Origin: Antilocapra americana
Taxonomy: Eukaryota; Chordata; Mammalia; Artiodactyla; Antilocapridae
Direction of reading: 5' to 3'
DNA length: 64,000 nt
Assembly (NCBI GenBank): GCA_007570785.1
Contig: ML664161.1
Location: 310,001-374,000, forward strand
This document shows positions 35,093 to 46,862 of the stretch, in pieces. Under the pieces are notes generated by a model. The model did no database searches and was not told the DNA's origin. It was given only the letters and a program-made list of their open reading frames with translations. The position numbers and the translations under genes were made by a program. How positions within the stretch are numbered: position 1 is the stretch's first letter; every line of letters starts with the position of its first letter.

Positions 35093-35432
35093 GGGCTTCC
35101 TTGGTAGTTCATCTGGTAAAAGAATCCACTTGCAATGCAGGAGACCCTGGTTCAATTCCTGGATCAGGAAAATCTACTAGAGAAGGGATAGGTTACCCAC
35201 TCCAGTATTCTGGAGCTTCCCTGGTGGCTCAGCTGGTAAAGAATATGCCTGCAATGTGAGAGACCTGGGTTTGATTCCTGAAGTGGAACATTCCCTGGAG
35301 AAGGGGACATCCCTTGGAGAAGGGAATGGCTACCTATTCCAGTATTCTGACTTGGAGAATTCCATGGACTGCATAGTCCATAGGGTCGCAAAGAGTCAGA
35401 CACGACTGATCAACTTTCATTTTCACTTTATG
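35093..35432 (+). mobile_element. Dimeric Bov-tA SINE
   Basis: The first tRNA-headed unit ends at CCACTCCAGTATTCT and the second begins at GGAGCTTCCCTGGTGGCTCA. The second unit is complete to CGACTGATCAACTTTCATTT. ATATCCA at 35086-35092 and 35433-35439 flanks it. A small internal duplication of CCCTGGAGAAGGGGACAT type lies at about 35293-35326. Confidence 0.92.
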
Positions 35433-35798
35433 ATATCCAATTAGGGATATTTATGGGAAAAAGTCACTAATTATTTTTTATATCTTTTTAAAAAATTTTT
35501 TTTTGTAAACATTTTTTTATTAGTTTTGACAAACAATGACATGATATCACCATGGGTTTACATATGCTTCCCCTCCAGAACCCCCCTCCCTCCTCCCTCC
35601 CCCCGGGAAATCTCGTTGCACCAGTCCCAAGCATCAATCCTGAGCCGGCTATTGCTTAGACATATGATAATTAACATGTTTCAATGCCATTCTCCCATAT
35701 CATCCCACCCTTTCCCTCATCCATAGAGGCCCTGAGTCTATTCTATACATCTGTGTTCCTTTTGCTGTCTCGCATGCTGGGTTCTCATTACCGTCTTT

Positions 35799-38700
35799 CT
35801 AAATTCCATATATACGCGTTAGTATACTGTATTGTTGTTTTTGCTTCTGGCTTACTTCACTCTGGATAATGGGCTCCAGTTTCGTCCATCTGAGTAGAAC
35901 TGATTCAAATGAATTTTTCCTTAATGCTGAGTAATATTCCATTGTGTATATGTACCACAGCTTTCTTATCCATTCGTCAGTTGATGGGCATCTAGGTTGG
36001 TTCCATGTCCTGGCTATTGTAAACAATGCAGCGATGAACATTGGGGTACACGTGTCTCTTTCAATTCTGGTTTCCTCGGTGTATATGCCCAGCAGTGGGA
36101 TTGCTGGGTCATATGGCAGGACTATTTGCAGCTTTTTAAGGAACCTCCACACTGTTTTCCATAGAGGCTGTACTAGTTTGCAATCCCACCAACAGTGTAA
36201 GAGAGTTCCCTTTTCTCCACATCCTCTACAGCATTTATTACTTGTGGACTTTTGGATTGCAGCCATTCTGAGTGGTGTAAAGTGATATCTCATTGTGGTT
36301 TTGATTTGCATTTCTCTGATAATGAGTGATGTTGAGCATCTTTTCATGTGTTTGTTAGCCATTTTTATGTCTTCTTTGGAGAAACGTCTGTTCAATTCTT
36401 TGGCCCACTTTTTGATTGGGTTGTTTATTTTCCTAGAATGGAGCTGCAGGAGTTGCTTGTATATTTTTGAGATTAATTGTTTGTCCGTTGCTTCATTGGC
36501 TATTATTTTCTCCCATTCTGAAGGCTGTCTTTTCACCTTGCTTATAGTTTCCTTTGCAGTGCAGAAGCTTTTAATTTTAATTAGGTCCCATTTGATTATT
36601 CATGCTTTTATTTCCAATATTCTGGGAGGTGGGTCATGTAGGATCCTGCTTTGGTTGATGTCAGAGAGTGTTTTCCCAATGTTATCCTCTAGGAGTTTTA
36701 TAGTTTCTGCTCTTATGCTTAGATCTTTGATCCATTTTGAATTTATCTTTGTGTATGGTGTTAGAAAGTGTTCTAGTTTCATTCTTTTACAAGTGGCTAT
36801 CCAGTTTTCCCAGCACCACTTGTTAAAGAGGTTGTCTTTTCTCCATTGTATATTCTTGCCTCCTTTGTCAAAGATAAGGTGTCCATAGATGCGTGGATTT
36901 ATCTCTGGGCTATCTATTTTGTTCCATTGATCTATATTTCTGTCTTTGTGCCAGTACCATACTGTCTTAATGACTGTGGATTTGTAGTATAGCTTAAAGT
37001 CAGGTAGGTTGATTCCTCCAGTTCCATTCTTCTTTCTCAAGATTGCTTTGGCTATACGAGGTTTTTTGTATTTCCATACAAATTGTGAAATTATTTGTTC
37101 TGATTCTCTAAAAAAGACCTCTGGTAGCTTGATAGGAATTGCATTGAATCTATAGATTGCTTTGGGTAGTATACTCATTTTCATTATATTGATTCTTCCA
37201 ATCTACGAGCACGGCACATTTCTCCATCTGTTTGTGTCCTCTTTGATTTCTTTCATCAGTGTTTTATAGTTATCTATATACAAGTCTTTTGTTTCTTTAG
37301 GTAGAAATACTCCTAAGTATTTTATTCTTTTTGATTCGATGGTGAATGGAATTGTTTCCATAATTTCTTTTTCTGTTTTTTCATTGTTAGTGTATAGAAA
37401 TGCCAGGGGTTTCTGTGTGTTGATTTTGTATCTTGAAACTTTGCTATATTCACTGATTAGCTCTAGTAATTTTCTCGTAGAGTTTTTAGGGTTTTCAATA
37501 TAGAGGATCATGTCATCTGCAAACAGAGAGAGTTTTACTTCTTCTTTTCCAATCTGGATTCCTTTGCTTTCTTTATCTGCTCTGATTGCTGTGGCCAAAA
37601 CTTCCAAAACTATGTTGAAAAGTAGTGGTGAGAGTGGGCACCCTTGTCTTGTTCCTGACTTCAGGGGGAATGATTTCAGTTTTTCACCATTGAGGATAAT
37701 GTTTTCTGTGGGTTTGTCATATATAGCTTTTATTATGTTGAGGAATGTTCCTTCTATTCCTGCTTGTTGGAGGTTTTTATCATAAATGGATGTTGAATTT
37801 TGTCAAAGGCTTTCTCTGCATCTATTGAGATAATCATGTGATTTTTATTTTTCAATTTGTTAATGTGGTGTATTACATTGATTGATTTGCTAATATTGAA
37901 GAATCCTTGCATCCCTGGGATAAAGCCTACTTGATCATGATGTATGATTTTTTTAATGTGTTGTTGGATCTAAGTTCATCAGTGATATTGGCCTGTAGTT
38001 TTCTTTTTTTGTGGCATCTTTGTCGGGTTTTGGAATTAGGGTGATGGTGGCCTCATAGAATGAGTTTGGAAGTTTACCTTCGTCTGCAATTTTCTGGAAG
38101 AGTTTGAGTAGAATAGGTGTTAGCTCTTCTCTAAATTTTTGGTAGAATTCGGCTGTGAAGCCATCTGGTCCTAGGCTTTTGTTTTTTGGAAGATTTCTGA
38201 TTACGGTTTCAATTTCTGTGCTAGTGATGGGTCTATTAAGATTATCTATCTCTTCCTGGTTTAGTCTTGGAAAGTTGTACTTTTCTAGGAATCTGTCCAT
38301 TTCATCCAGGTTGTCCAGTTTATTTGCATATAGCTGCTGATAATAGTCTCTTATGATCCTTTGCATTTCTGTGTTTTCTGTTGTGATCTCTCCGTTTTCT
38401 TTTCTAATTCTGTTGATTTGGTTCTTCTCCCTTTCTTTCTTGATGAGTCTGACTAATGGTTTGTCAATTTTATTTATCTTCTCAAAGAACCAGCTTTTGG
38501 ATTGGTTGATTTTTGCTATGGTCTCTTTTGTTTGCTTTGCGTTTATTTCTGCCCTGATCTTTAAGATTTCTTTCCTTCTACTAGACCTGGGCTTCTGCAT
38601 TTCTTCCATTTCTAGTTGCTTTAGGTGTAAAGTAAGGTTATTTATTTGATTTTTTTCTTGTTTCCTAAGGTGAGCTTGAATTGCTATGAACCTTCCCCTT

Positions 38701-39581
38701 AGCACTGCTTTCACAGTGTCCCATAGGTTTTGGGCTGTTGTGTTTTCATTTTCATTCGTTTCCATGCATAACTGAATTTCATTTTTGATTTCTTCTGTGA
38801 TTTGTTGGTTATTCAGCAGTGTGTTGTTGAGCCTCCATATGTTGGAGGTTTTGAATGGTTTTCTCCTGTAATTGATATCTAATCTCACTGCATTGTCATC
38901 AGAAAAGATGCTTGGGATGATTTCAATGTTTTTGAATTTACCAAGGCTAGATTTATGGCCCAGGATGTGATCTATCCTGGAGAAGGTCCCGTGTGCGCTT
39001 GAGAAAAAAGTGAAATTCCTTGTTTTGGGGTGGAGTGACCTATAGATATCAATTAGGTCTAGTTGGTCTCTTGTATCATTTAAAGTTTGAATTTCCTTGT
39101 TACTTTTCTGTTTAGTTGATTTATCCATTGGTGTGAGTGGTGTATTAAAGTCTCCCACTATTACTGTGTTGTTGTTAATTTCCCCTTTCATACTTGTTAG
39201 CATTTGCCTTACATATTGTGGTGCTCCTATGTTGGGTGCATAAATATTTATAATTGTTATTTCTTCTTCTTGGATTGATCCTTTGATCATTATGTAATGT
39301 CCATCTTTATCTCTTTTCACCGCCTTTATTTTAAAGTCTACTTTATCTGATATGAGTATTGCCACTCCTGCTTTCTTTTGGTCTTTATTTGCATGGAATA
39401 TCATTTTCCAGCCTTTAACTTTCAGTCTATATATGTCCTTAGATTTGAGGTGGGTCTCTTGTAGGCAACATATATAGGGGTCTTGTTTCTGTATCCAATC
39501 GGCCAATCTTTGTCTTTTGGTTGGAGCATTCAACCCGTTTACATTTAAGGTAATTAATGATAAGTATGATCCTGTTGTCAT
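35799..39581 (-). pseudogene. L1 ORF2 (endonuclease-reverse transcriptase), recently disabled
   Basis: The N-terminal 542 codons (39581-37953) are open. They hold the endonuclease ([30 protein letters not shown], all expected catalytic positions visible) and the start of the reverse transcriptase up to PISLMN. A deletion of roughly 40 bp and a shift follow near 37970, then a likely one-base deletion near 37780. The block 37607-37203 holds FADDM (37509-37523), the reverse transcriptase active site, and ends at TAG replacing TGG. The block 37184-36600 ends at TGA where the family has TGG. The last block, 36536-35799, contains the cysteine-rich C-terminus ([19 protein letters not shown]) and the normal end [13 protein letters not shown]2 normally nicks the target and copies L1 RNA. 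Confidence 0.9.
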
Positions 39582-39632
39582 TTATTTTATTGTTTTGGGT
39601 TCGAGATTATATATCCCATCCGTGTTTCCTAT

Positions 39633-40559
39633 CTAGGAAAGATCCTTTAGCATTCGTTGGAGGGCTGGTTTGGTATTACTAAATTCTCTCAATTTCTGCT
39701 TGTCTGAAAAACTTTTGAATTCTCCTTCAAATTTGAATGAGATCCTTCCTGGGTACAGTAATCGGGGTTGTAGCTTGTTTTCTTCCATGACTTTAAGAAT
39801 GCTCTGCCATTCCCTTCTGGCCTGAAGCGTTTCTATTGAGAGATCAGCTGTTATCCTTATGGGATTCCCCTTGTGGGTTACTTTTTGCTTCTCCCTCACT
39901 GCTTTTAATATTTGGTCTTTGTATTTGATATTTGTTAATTTGATTAATATGTGTCTTGGGGTGCTCCGCTTGGGGTTGATTCTATTTGGGACCCTCTGTG
40001 TTTCTTGGACCTGAGATGTTATTTGCTTTCCCAATTTAGGGAAATTTTCCACCATAATTTCTTCAAGAATTTTTTGATGGTCCTTCTTTTTGTCTTCTTC
40101 TTCTGGGATTCCTATGATTCGAATATTGGTGCGTTTAATACTGTACCAGAGGTCTCTGAGATTGTCCTCATTTCTTTTAATTCTTTTTTCATTTTTCCTT
40201 TTTGTTTCATTTATTTCTGCCATTCTATCTTCTATTTCACTTATGCTGTCTTCTATTTCTGTTATTCTACTGTTGGTTCCCTCCAGGGTGTTTTTGATCT
40301 CATTTATTGCATTATTTATTGTATTTTGACTCTTTTTCATTTCTTCTAAGTCCTTGTTAAAGCTTACCTGCATCTTCTCAATCCTTGCCTGCAGGTTATT
40401 GAGCTGCAACTCCAACTTATTTTCCAGGTTTTGGATCATTTTCACTATCATTATTCGGAATTCTTTGTCAGGTAGACAAGCTATCTCTTCGTCTTTTGTT
40501 TGGTCTAGGGGATATTTATCCTGGTCCTTTACTTGTTGGGTATTTCTCTGCCTTTTCAT
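39633..40559 (-). CDS. L1 ORF1 protein, intact
   Basis: This is the only apparently complete coding sequence in the window: 308 residues. ORF1p is an RNA-binding chaperone that trimerises and coats L1 RNA in cytoplasmic particles. Residues about 35-135 are a heptad-rich, charged coiled coil (e.g. MIQNLENKLELQLNNLQARI). Residues about 143-235 are the RRM-like domain, starting NIRIIGIPEEEDKKKDHQKI. Residues about 240-305 are the C-terminal domain with the conserved RREWQ. The start MKRQRNTQQVKDQ matches the usual start of ruminant L1 ORF1, and length agrees with the family. It is separated from the following ORF2 by about 50 bp. Expression would depend on the L1 5'UTR. Being a transposon gene, it is not a host gene; whether it is transcribed cannot be seen. 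Confidence 0.9.
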   Translation of the reverse strand: MKRQRNTQQVKDQDKYPLDQTKDEEIACLPDKEFRIMIVKMIQNLENKLELQLNNLQARIEKMQVSFNKDLEEMKKSQNTINNAINEIKNTLEGTNSRITEIEDSISEIEDRMAEINETKRKNEKRIKRNEDNLRDLWYSIKRTNIRIIGIPEEEDKKKDHQKILEEIMVENFPKLGKQITSQVQETQRVPNRINPKRSTPRHILIKLTNIKYKDQILKAVREKQKVTHKGNPIRITADLSIETLQARREWQSILKVMEENKLQPRLLYPGRISFKFEGEFKSFSDKQKLREFSNTKPALQRMLKDLS

Positions 40560-41628
40560 CTTGTTTATCTTGGTGTGTTGTCCCTTTATTGTGGGGTTTC
40601 CTCACTATGGGAGGGGTTGGATGAGTGTTTTGTCAGAGTTTCCTGGTTGGAATCTTAAGTGGTCTGTCCTGCTTGATTTGGTGACCTCTGCTTTCCCCTT
40701 CAGTGTCTATTCAGCGCTCTGGGGTTTGCCCCGCTCGCGGTGCCTGTGCTTGTCCCGCCCCCTCTGCTCAGGCTCTTGGCTGGCGGCGCACTCTGATGAC
40801 GCAATTGGAGGCTCTGGCTTCTCCTCTCCCCAGGCCCAGCTGCTCGGTTTTTTCAGTGTGCGGCTGGGGGCGTTTTCTCAGATATGAGAAGCGCTGAATT
40901 CTGGTGGCGACTGTCCAGAGTCCCCAGAGGTCTTGGCTAGCACCCAATTCTGCCTGCGGTTTGGGGGCAGAAGCCTCGCAGGGGCGCTCTCCGTAGCCTG
41001 CAGCCTCCCTGTTCCACCCGGCTGTCTCGCGCCGCGGTCCGAGTCCCCGCTCCCCTTTGTTCTGTTCGTGAGCCTGGCAGGGGTCTTCCTCGGGAAGGCT
41101 ACCCAGCGGTCTATCTCCGGTTAGCGCCCTCGGTTAGGACCCTCAGTCTGCCCCAGGCGTTCAATCTCAGTCCTCCCCCTAAGCGCGTGGCCCGCCCCTC
41201 CCTGAGCAGTCCACTGGCTCGTGGGGGATGGGGCGACCGGCCGCCGCTCCATTCTCCAAGGGGCTTAACTATTTATCGGCTTCTAAGTCCCGACTTTTAT
41301 GCTCTTTGAGATTCGCCTCAGATCTCTCAGTTCCGCCAGTGAGAATGTTTCCTGACGTTCGTAAACCTTTATCTCTTTCGAGGCTCCCCTTCTGAGATGA
41401 ATCTCAGTCCCTGCCTCTTTGCCTCTTTTTACTTTTTTTTTTCCTTTGGTCCTACCTTCTTTCGTCGGCAATGGGCTGTCTTTCCAGATGCCTGAAGACC
41501 TCTGCCAGCATTCAGATGTTGATTTATGGAGTTTGTTCGGTATTTAAATGTTTCTTTGGTGTATTTGTTGGGGAGAGTGTGGACTCCGCGTCCTATTCCT
41601 CCGACATCTTAGTCCCTCCCCCCCCCTA
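40560..41628 (-). promoter_or_regulatory. CpG-rich 5'UTR of the young L1
   Basis: The strand-specific L1 5'UTR is GC- and CpG-rich, quite unlike the surrounding DNA, and starts with the GGGACTAAGATGTCGGAGGA end. It normally holds an internal RNA polymerase II promoter. Many CpGs remain undecayed, supporting a recent insertion. Core elements are not resolved. Confidence 0.75.
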
Positions 41629-42607
41629 TTTTTAAAAATATGAATGTTTTATTGTTTTTATTATTGAGTTGTGAGTTTTTACAGCTTAGATGTTAACCCT
41701 TTATCCAATACATGAATTGCAAATACTTTTACCATTTGGGAGGTTGCCTTTTCATTTTTAAAAAAAGATTTATTGGTGGGTTGATTTTTAGCTATATATT
41801 GGGTCTTTGTTGCTGCTTCTGGGCTTTCTCAATTAATAGTTATGGCAGGTGGGGCTACTCTTTGCTATGGTGGTATGTGGGCATTTCATTACAAAGGCTT
41901 CTTTTGGTGCAGAGCATAGGTTCTGTATGCATGAGCTTCAGTAGTTGTGATGCATGGACTTAGTTGCTCTGCAGTATGTGGGATGTTCCCAGACCAAGGG
42001 TTGAACTCTTATCCTGTGCATTGGCAGGCAGATTCTTAATAACTGGACCACCAGGGAAGTCCTGCCTTTTCATTTTTGTGATGGTTTCCTTTGCTGTGCA
42101 AAAGCTAGTTAGTTAATATTCTAATTTCTTCTTCTTCTTCTTCTTTATTTTTTTGCTATCGTTGCTTTGCTTTTGGAGTAATGTCCAAAAATCATTGCCA
42201 AGACTGAGTCAGTAAGTTTTATGCCTATGTTTTCTTTGAGAAGTTCTGTTGTTTCAAGTCTTATGTTCAAATATTCATCCATTTTGAGTTAGCTTTTACG
42301 TATGGTACAAGATAGTGGTCCAGTTTCATTCTTTTGTATGGGGCTGTCCAATTTTTCCAAATAAATTCACTGAAGAGACTTGCTTTCTAATTATACATCT
42401 TGGCTCATTTGCTGTAAAACGGCCAACCATATATGTAGGTTTATGTCTGGGCTTTCAATTCTGGTCCATATATCATATGTCTGTTTTTATGTTGACATTA
42501 AACAGTTTTAATGACTATAGCTATGTAATGTAGTTTGAAATAAAAAAGCATGATGCTTCTAGCTTTGTTTTACTTAAGATTTCTTTGGCTATTTTGGGTC
42601 TTTTGTT
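41629..42607 (-). mobile_element. Old L1 LINE ORF2 fragment, antisense, with CHR SINE
   Basis: Antisense ORF2 C-terminal half: TTGCCTTTTCATTTTTGTGA and GGTTTATGTCTGGGCTTTCA text is typical. It lacks the 3' part on the left, where the young L1 sits, so some target sequence was probably lost. It ends at a BovB on the right, at TTGGCTATTTTGGGTCTTTT. Confidence 0.8.
41760..42062 (-). mobile_element. CHR-type tRNA-Glu SINE, antisense
   Basis: The antisense body ends in ACCACCAGGGAAGTCCT, preceded by the CCAAGGGTTGAACTC box and a long non-tRNA part. TGCCTTTTCATTTTT is duplicated at 41745-41759 and 42063-42077. This family is shared by ruminants, hippos and whales and is older than Bov-tA. Confidence 0.88.
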
Positions 42608-43166
42608 ATTGTTGTTCAATCACTAAGTTGTGTCTGACTCTTTGAGACCCTGTGGACTGCAGCATGCCAGGCTTCCCTGGCCTTCACTATCACCCAGAGT
42701 TGGCTTAAACTCATGTCCATTTTGTTGATGATGCCATCCAACCATCTAATCCTCTGCCACTCCCTTCACCTCTTGCTCTCAATCTTTCCAACAATCATGG
42801 TCTTTTCCAGTGAGTCAGCTCTTCCCATCTGGTGGCCAAAGTATTGGAGCTTCAGGATCAGTCCTTCCAGTGAATATCCAGAGTTGATTTCCTTTAGGAT
42901 TGACTTATTTAATCTTGTTCAAGGGACTATGAATAGTCTTCTCCAGCACCATAGTTAAGAATATTAGTTCTTTGGCATTCAGTCTTCCTTATGGTCCAAA
43001 TCTTGTATCCATACATGACTACTGGAAAAACCATAGTTTTAATTATATGGACCTTAGTTGGCAAAATGATGTCTCTGCTTTTCAATATACTGTCTATATT
43101 TCTCACATAGATTTCCTTCCAAGGAGCAAGAGTCTTGCAATGTAATGGCTGTAGTCACCATTCACA

Positions 43167-43202
43167 GTGATCTTGGTGATCTTGTTGATCTTAGTGATCT
43201 TG
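43167..43202. repeat. Four tandem 9-bp units in BovB
   Basis: GTGATCTTG, GTGATCTTG, TTGATCTTA and GTGATCTTG follow each other where other BovB copies have a single GTGATTTTG. Confidence 0.9.
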
Positions 43203-43476
43203 GCCCAAGAAAAGAAAATATGCCAGTGCTTTCATTTTTCCACCTTCTATTTGCCATGAAGTGATGGGATGCAAGCCATGATCTTAGTTTTTTGGATGTT
43301 TACTTTTAAGACAGCCTTTTCACTCCTTTTGCACCCTCATCAAGAAGCTCTTTAGCTCCTCTTTGCTTTCTGCTATTAGAGTGATATCATCTGCATCTAT
43401 GAGGTTGTTGATATTTCTCTTGACAATCTTGATTCCAGCTGGTAATTTATTCAGCCTGACATTTTGCATAATGTAC

Positions 43477-44404
43477 AGACTGGCTCCAAATAGGGAAAGG
43501 AGTACGTCAAGGCTGTTATATTGTCATCCTGCTTATTTAACTTCTATGCACAGTACATCATAAGAAACTCTGGGCTGGATTAAGCACAAGTTAGAATCAA
43601 GATTGCCAGGAGAAATATCAATAACCTCAGATATGCATATGACACCACCCTTATGGAAGAAAGTGCAGAAAAACTAAAGAGCCTCTTGATGAAAGTGAAA
43701 GAGGAGAGTGAAAAAGTTGGCTTAAAACTCAAAATTTAGAAAACTAAGATCATGGCATCTAGTCCTATCACTTCATGTCAAATAGATGGAGAAACAGTAG
43801 AAACACTGAGACTATTTTTTCTGGGCTTCAAAATCGCTACAGATGGTGACTGCCATGAAATTAAAAGATGCTTTCTACTTGGAAGAAAAGTTATGACCAA
43901 CCTAGACAGCATATTAAAAAGCAGAGACATTACTTTGTCAACAAAGGTCTGTCTAGTCAAAGCTATGGTTTTTCCTAGTAGTCATGCATGGATGTGAGAG
44001 TTGGAATATAAGGAAAGCTTAGTGCCAAAGAATTGATGCTTTTGAACTGTGGTGTTGGAGAAGACTCTTGAGAGTCCCTTGGACTGCAGGGAGGTCCAAC
44101 CAGTCCATCCTAAAGGAAATCAGTCCTGAATATTCATTGGAAGGACTGCTGCTGTAGCTGAAACTCCAATGTTATGGCCACCTGATGCAAAGAATTGACT
44201 CATTTGAAAAGACTTTGATGCTGGGAAAGATTGAAGGCAGAAAGAGAAGGAGATGCCAGAGGATGAGATGTTTGGATGGCATCTCTGACCTAATGGACAT
44301 GAGTTTGAGTAAATTCTGGGAGTTTTTTATGGACAGGTAGGCCTGGCGTGCTGCAGTCCATGGAGTTACAAAGAGTTGGACAGGACTGAGTGACTGAACT
44401 GAAG
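43477..44404 (+). mobile_element. BovB LINE 3' fragment nested in older BovB, sense
   Basis: It begins at AGACTGGCTCCAAATAGGGA in the reverse transcriptase and ends in the tail GTGACTGAACTGAAG. The codons after it continue the interrupted older copy. No target-site duplication is evident: the older copy is cut between GTAC and TCTG with nothing repeated. Frames are broken (for example TTTAGAAAACTAAG). Confidence 0.92.
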
Positions 44405-46335
44405 TCTGCATATAACTTTAAAAAGCAGATTGAAAATATACAACCTTATCATAATTTTTTTCCCAATTTCGAACTAGGCCATTGTTCCATGTTTGTTCTA
44501 ATTGCTCTTTCTTGACCTGCATATAGAATTTTCCACAGTTTGCTCTGATCCACACAGTCAAAGGCTTTGAAGCAGAAATTGATGGTTTTTTCTTTTTTAA
44601 TTCCCTTGTTTTCTCCATTATCCACCAAATGTTAGAAATTTGATCTCTGGTTCCTCTGCCTCTTCAAAATCCAGCCTGTACAACTGGAAGTTCTCAGCTA
44701 ATGTATTGCTGAAGCCTAGCTTGAAGGATTTTGAGCATTACCTTGCTAACATGTGAAATGAGTGCAATTGTATTGACGTGTGAGCATTTTTTGGCGTTGC
44801 CCTTCTTTGGGATTGGAATGAAAACTGACCTTTTCCAGGCCTGTGACCACTGCTGCATTTTCCAAATGTGCTGACACATTGAAGGCAGCACTTTTATCAT
44901 CATCATCTTTTAGGATTTGAAATAGCTTAGCTGGAATTCCATCACCTCCACTGGCTTTGTTTATTGTAATGCTTCCTAGGGCCCACCTGATTTCACACTC
45001 AAGGATATCTGTCTCCAGTTGAATGATTATATCATTATGGCTATTTGGGTTATTGAGACCTTTCTTGTACAGATCTTCTTTGTATTCTTACCGGTTTTTC
45101 TTAACCTGTTCTTCTGCTTTATGCTTACTGTTTCTGTCCTTGATATCTCCAGTTTTCTTAAAGAGATTTCTAGTCTTTCTCATCCTTTTGTTTTCCTCTA
45201 TTTCTTTGCATTATTTATTTAAAGCCTTCTTATCTTTCCTTGATATTCTTAAACTTTACATTCAGTTCAGTATATCTTTCCCTTTCTCCGTTGCCTTTCA
45301 CTCATCTTCTTTCCTTAACTATTTGTAAAACACCTCAGATAATCAATTTGCCTTCTTGCATTTCTTTTTCTTGGAGTTGGTTTTGGTCACTGCATCCTGT
45401 ACAGTGTTGCAAACCTCCATAGTTCTTCAGGCACTCTATCTACCATATCTAATATTCCCTTGTCACCTCTAATGTGTAATCATAAGGAGTTTGATTTAGG
45501 TCATACCTAAATAGACCAGTGATTTTCCATACTTTCTTCAATTTGTCTGAATTTTGCATTAAGGAGCTCATGATCTGGGCCACAGTCACCTCCAGGTCTC
45601 ATTTTTACTGATTGTATAGAACTTTTCCATCTTTGGCTACAAAGAACATAAATCTGATTTCAGTATTTACTGTCTGGTGACATCCATGTGTAGAGTTGTC
45701 TCTTGAACTTCTGGAAAACAGTGTTTGCTATGACCAGCATGTTCTCTTGATAAAACTCTGTTATCCTTTATCTTCCTTCATTTTCTACTCTAAGGCCAAA
45801 CTTGCCTATTATTCTGGGTATCTCTTGACTTCCTACTTTTCATTCCAGTCCCCTATGATGAAAAGGACATCTTTTTTGGGGTGATATTTCTAGAAGATCT
45901 TGTAGGTCTTCACAGAATTGTTCAACTTCAGCTTCGTTGGCATCAGCGATTGGGGCATAAACTTGGATTGCTTTCTTGTTGAATGGTTTGCCTTAAAAAC
46001 AAACTGAGATCATTCCTTGGTTTTTGAGATTACACCCAAGTACTGCAGTTTGAACTCTTGTTGACTATGAGGACTACTACATTTCTTCTAAGGGATTCTT
46101 GCCATCAATAGTAGATAAAGTGGTCATCTGAATTAAATTCACCCATTCCCATTCATTTTAGTTCACTTATTCCTAAGATTTTGATGTTCACTCTTGCATT
46201 CTCCTGCTTGACCATGTCCAATTTACCTGGATTCATAGGTCTGACATTCCAGGTTCCTATGTGGTATTGTTCTTTACAGAGCCAGACTTTACTTCCACCA
46301 CCAGACACATCCACAGCTGACTGTCTACAACACCA

Positions 46336-46862
46336 CCTTTGAAATTTACCTTTGCCTTCCCTTTCCTTTTATGCTGAATTTGTTTTATGCTTCATCAGTG
46401 ATATCATGACATAAGTAACAAGAAGGAACTGTTTGTGAAGTCTGTGTCCTTATTTATGAAGGGAGTCATTTTATTTAAAAAATGAGGTTCTTTATAGGAA
46501 GACAGAAGAAGTTTATTCTATTTGTTTTATTATACCCCCACCCACAAAATTTGTGAAATCATGGAGTGCATTTAATAAGAGGATACTTATTAAAATAAAC
46601 AAATGTAATGAACAAATGATGAAACAATGCCACAATAGCATGAAAATATAGCAATTTAAGCTTATGTATTCATAAATTAAAAATATGCTTTGATTATTTT
46701 AAGTGACTATTTGTGTTTTGAAAAATAGCAGTCTTTTCATCAAATGTTAATGGAAAAGTTGATTTAAATTGCACATGGAGTTCATGAACATAGAGTTCAT
46801 AAATACTATATATATAATCCAACTTAATGTGTCACCTATTTTCAGAGATAGTAGCTGATAAG
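46336..46862. other. Unique intergenic stretch
   Basis: AT-rich; nothing recognised. Confidence 0.5.

Larger units (their letters stand above)
35495..41628 (-). mobile_element. Near-full-length young ruminant L1 (L1_BT-type), antisense
   Basis: On the minus strand it begins near 41625 with GGGACTAAGATGTCGGAGGA, has a CpG-rich 5'UTR to 40560, intact ORF1, ORF2 with few lesions, and a short 3'UTR ending near 35495. At about 6.1 kb it is the least decayed element here. It is incapable of autonomous movement because ORF2 is broken. No SINE has inserted in it, agreeing with youth. Its 3' tail is poor in A, and only a low-complexity match (TTTTTAAAAA at 35485-35494 and 41629-41638) could be a target duplication. 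Confidence 0.92.
42608..46335 (-). mobile_element. Nearly full-length old BovB LINE, antisense
   Basis: It runs from the diverged 3' end (TTCAATCACTAAGTTGTGTC) to the beginning of the endonuclease region near 46335 (TGACATTCCAGGTTCCTATG), i.e. about 2.8 kb without the nested BovB. Divergence from the other copies is high and long frames are absent: only pieces such as 44694-44906 (IPIPKKGNAKKC) remain. A second, sense BovB is inserted at 43477-44404; the old copy resumes exactly at TCTGCATATAACTTTA. Confidence 0.9.

Noticed and set aside
40560..41628. CpG-rich block as a CpG-island promoter of a host gene
   Set aside because: It is continuous with a young L1, starts with that family's 5' end and leads directly into L1 ORF1 on the minus strand.
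42608..44404. The opposed BovB arms as a third twin-priming inversion
   Set aside because: Both arms have their own 3' end and tail, and the antisense copy resumes after the sense copy, so it is a nested insertion.
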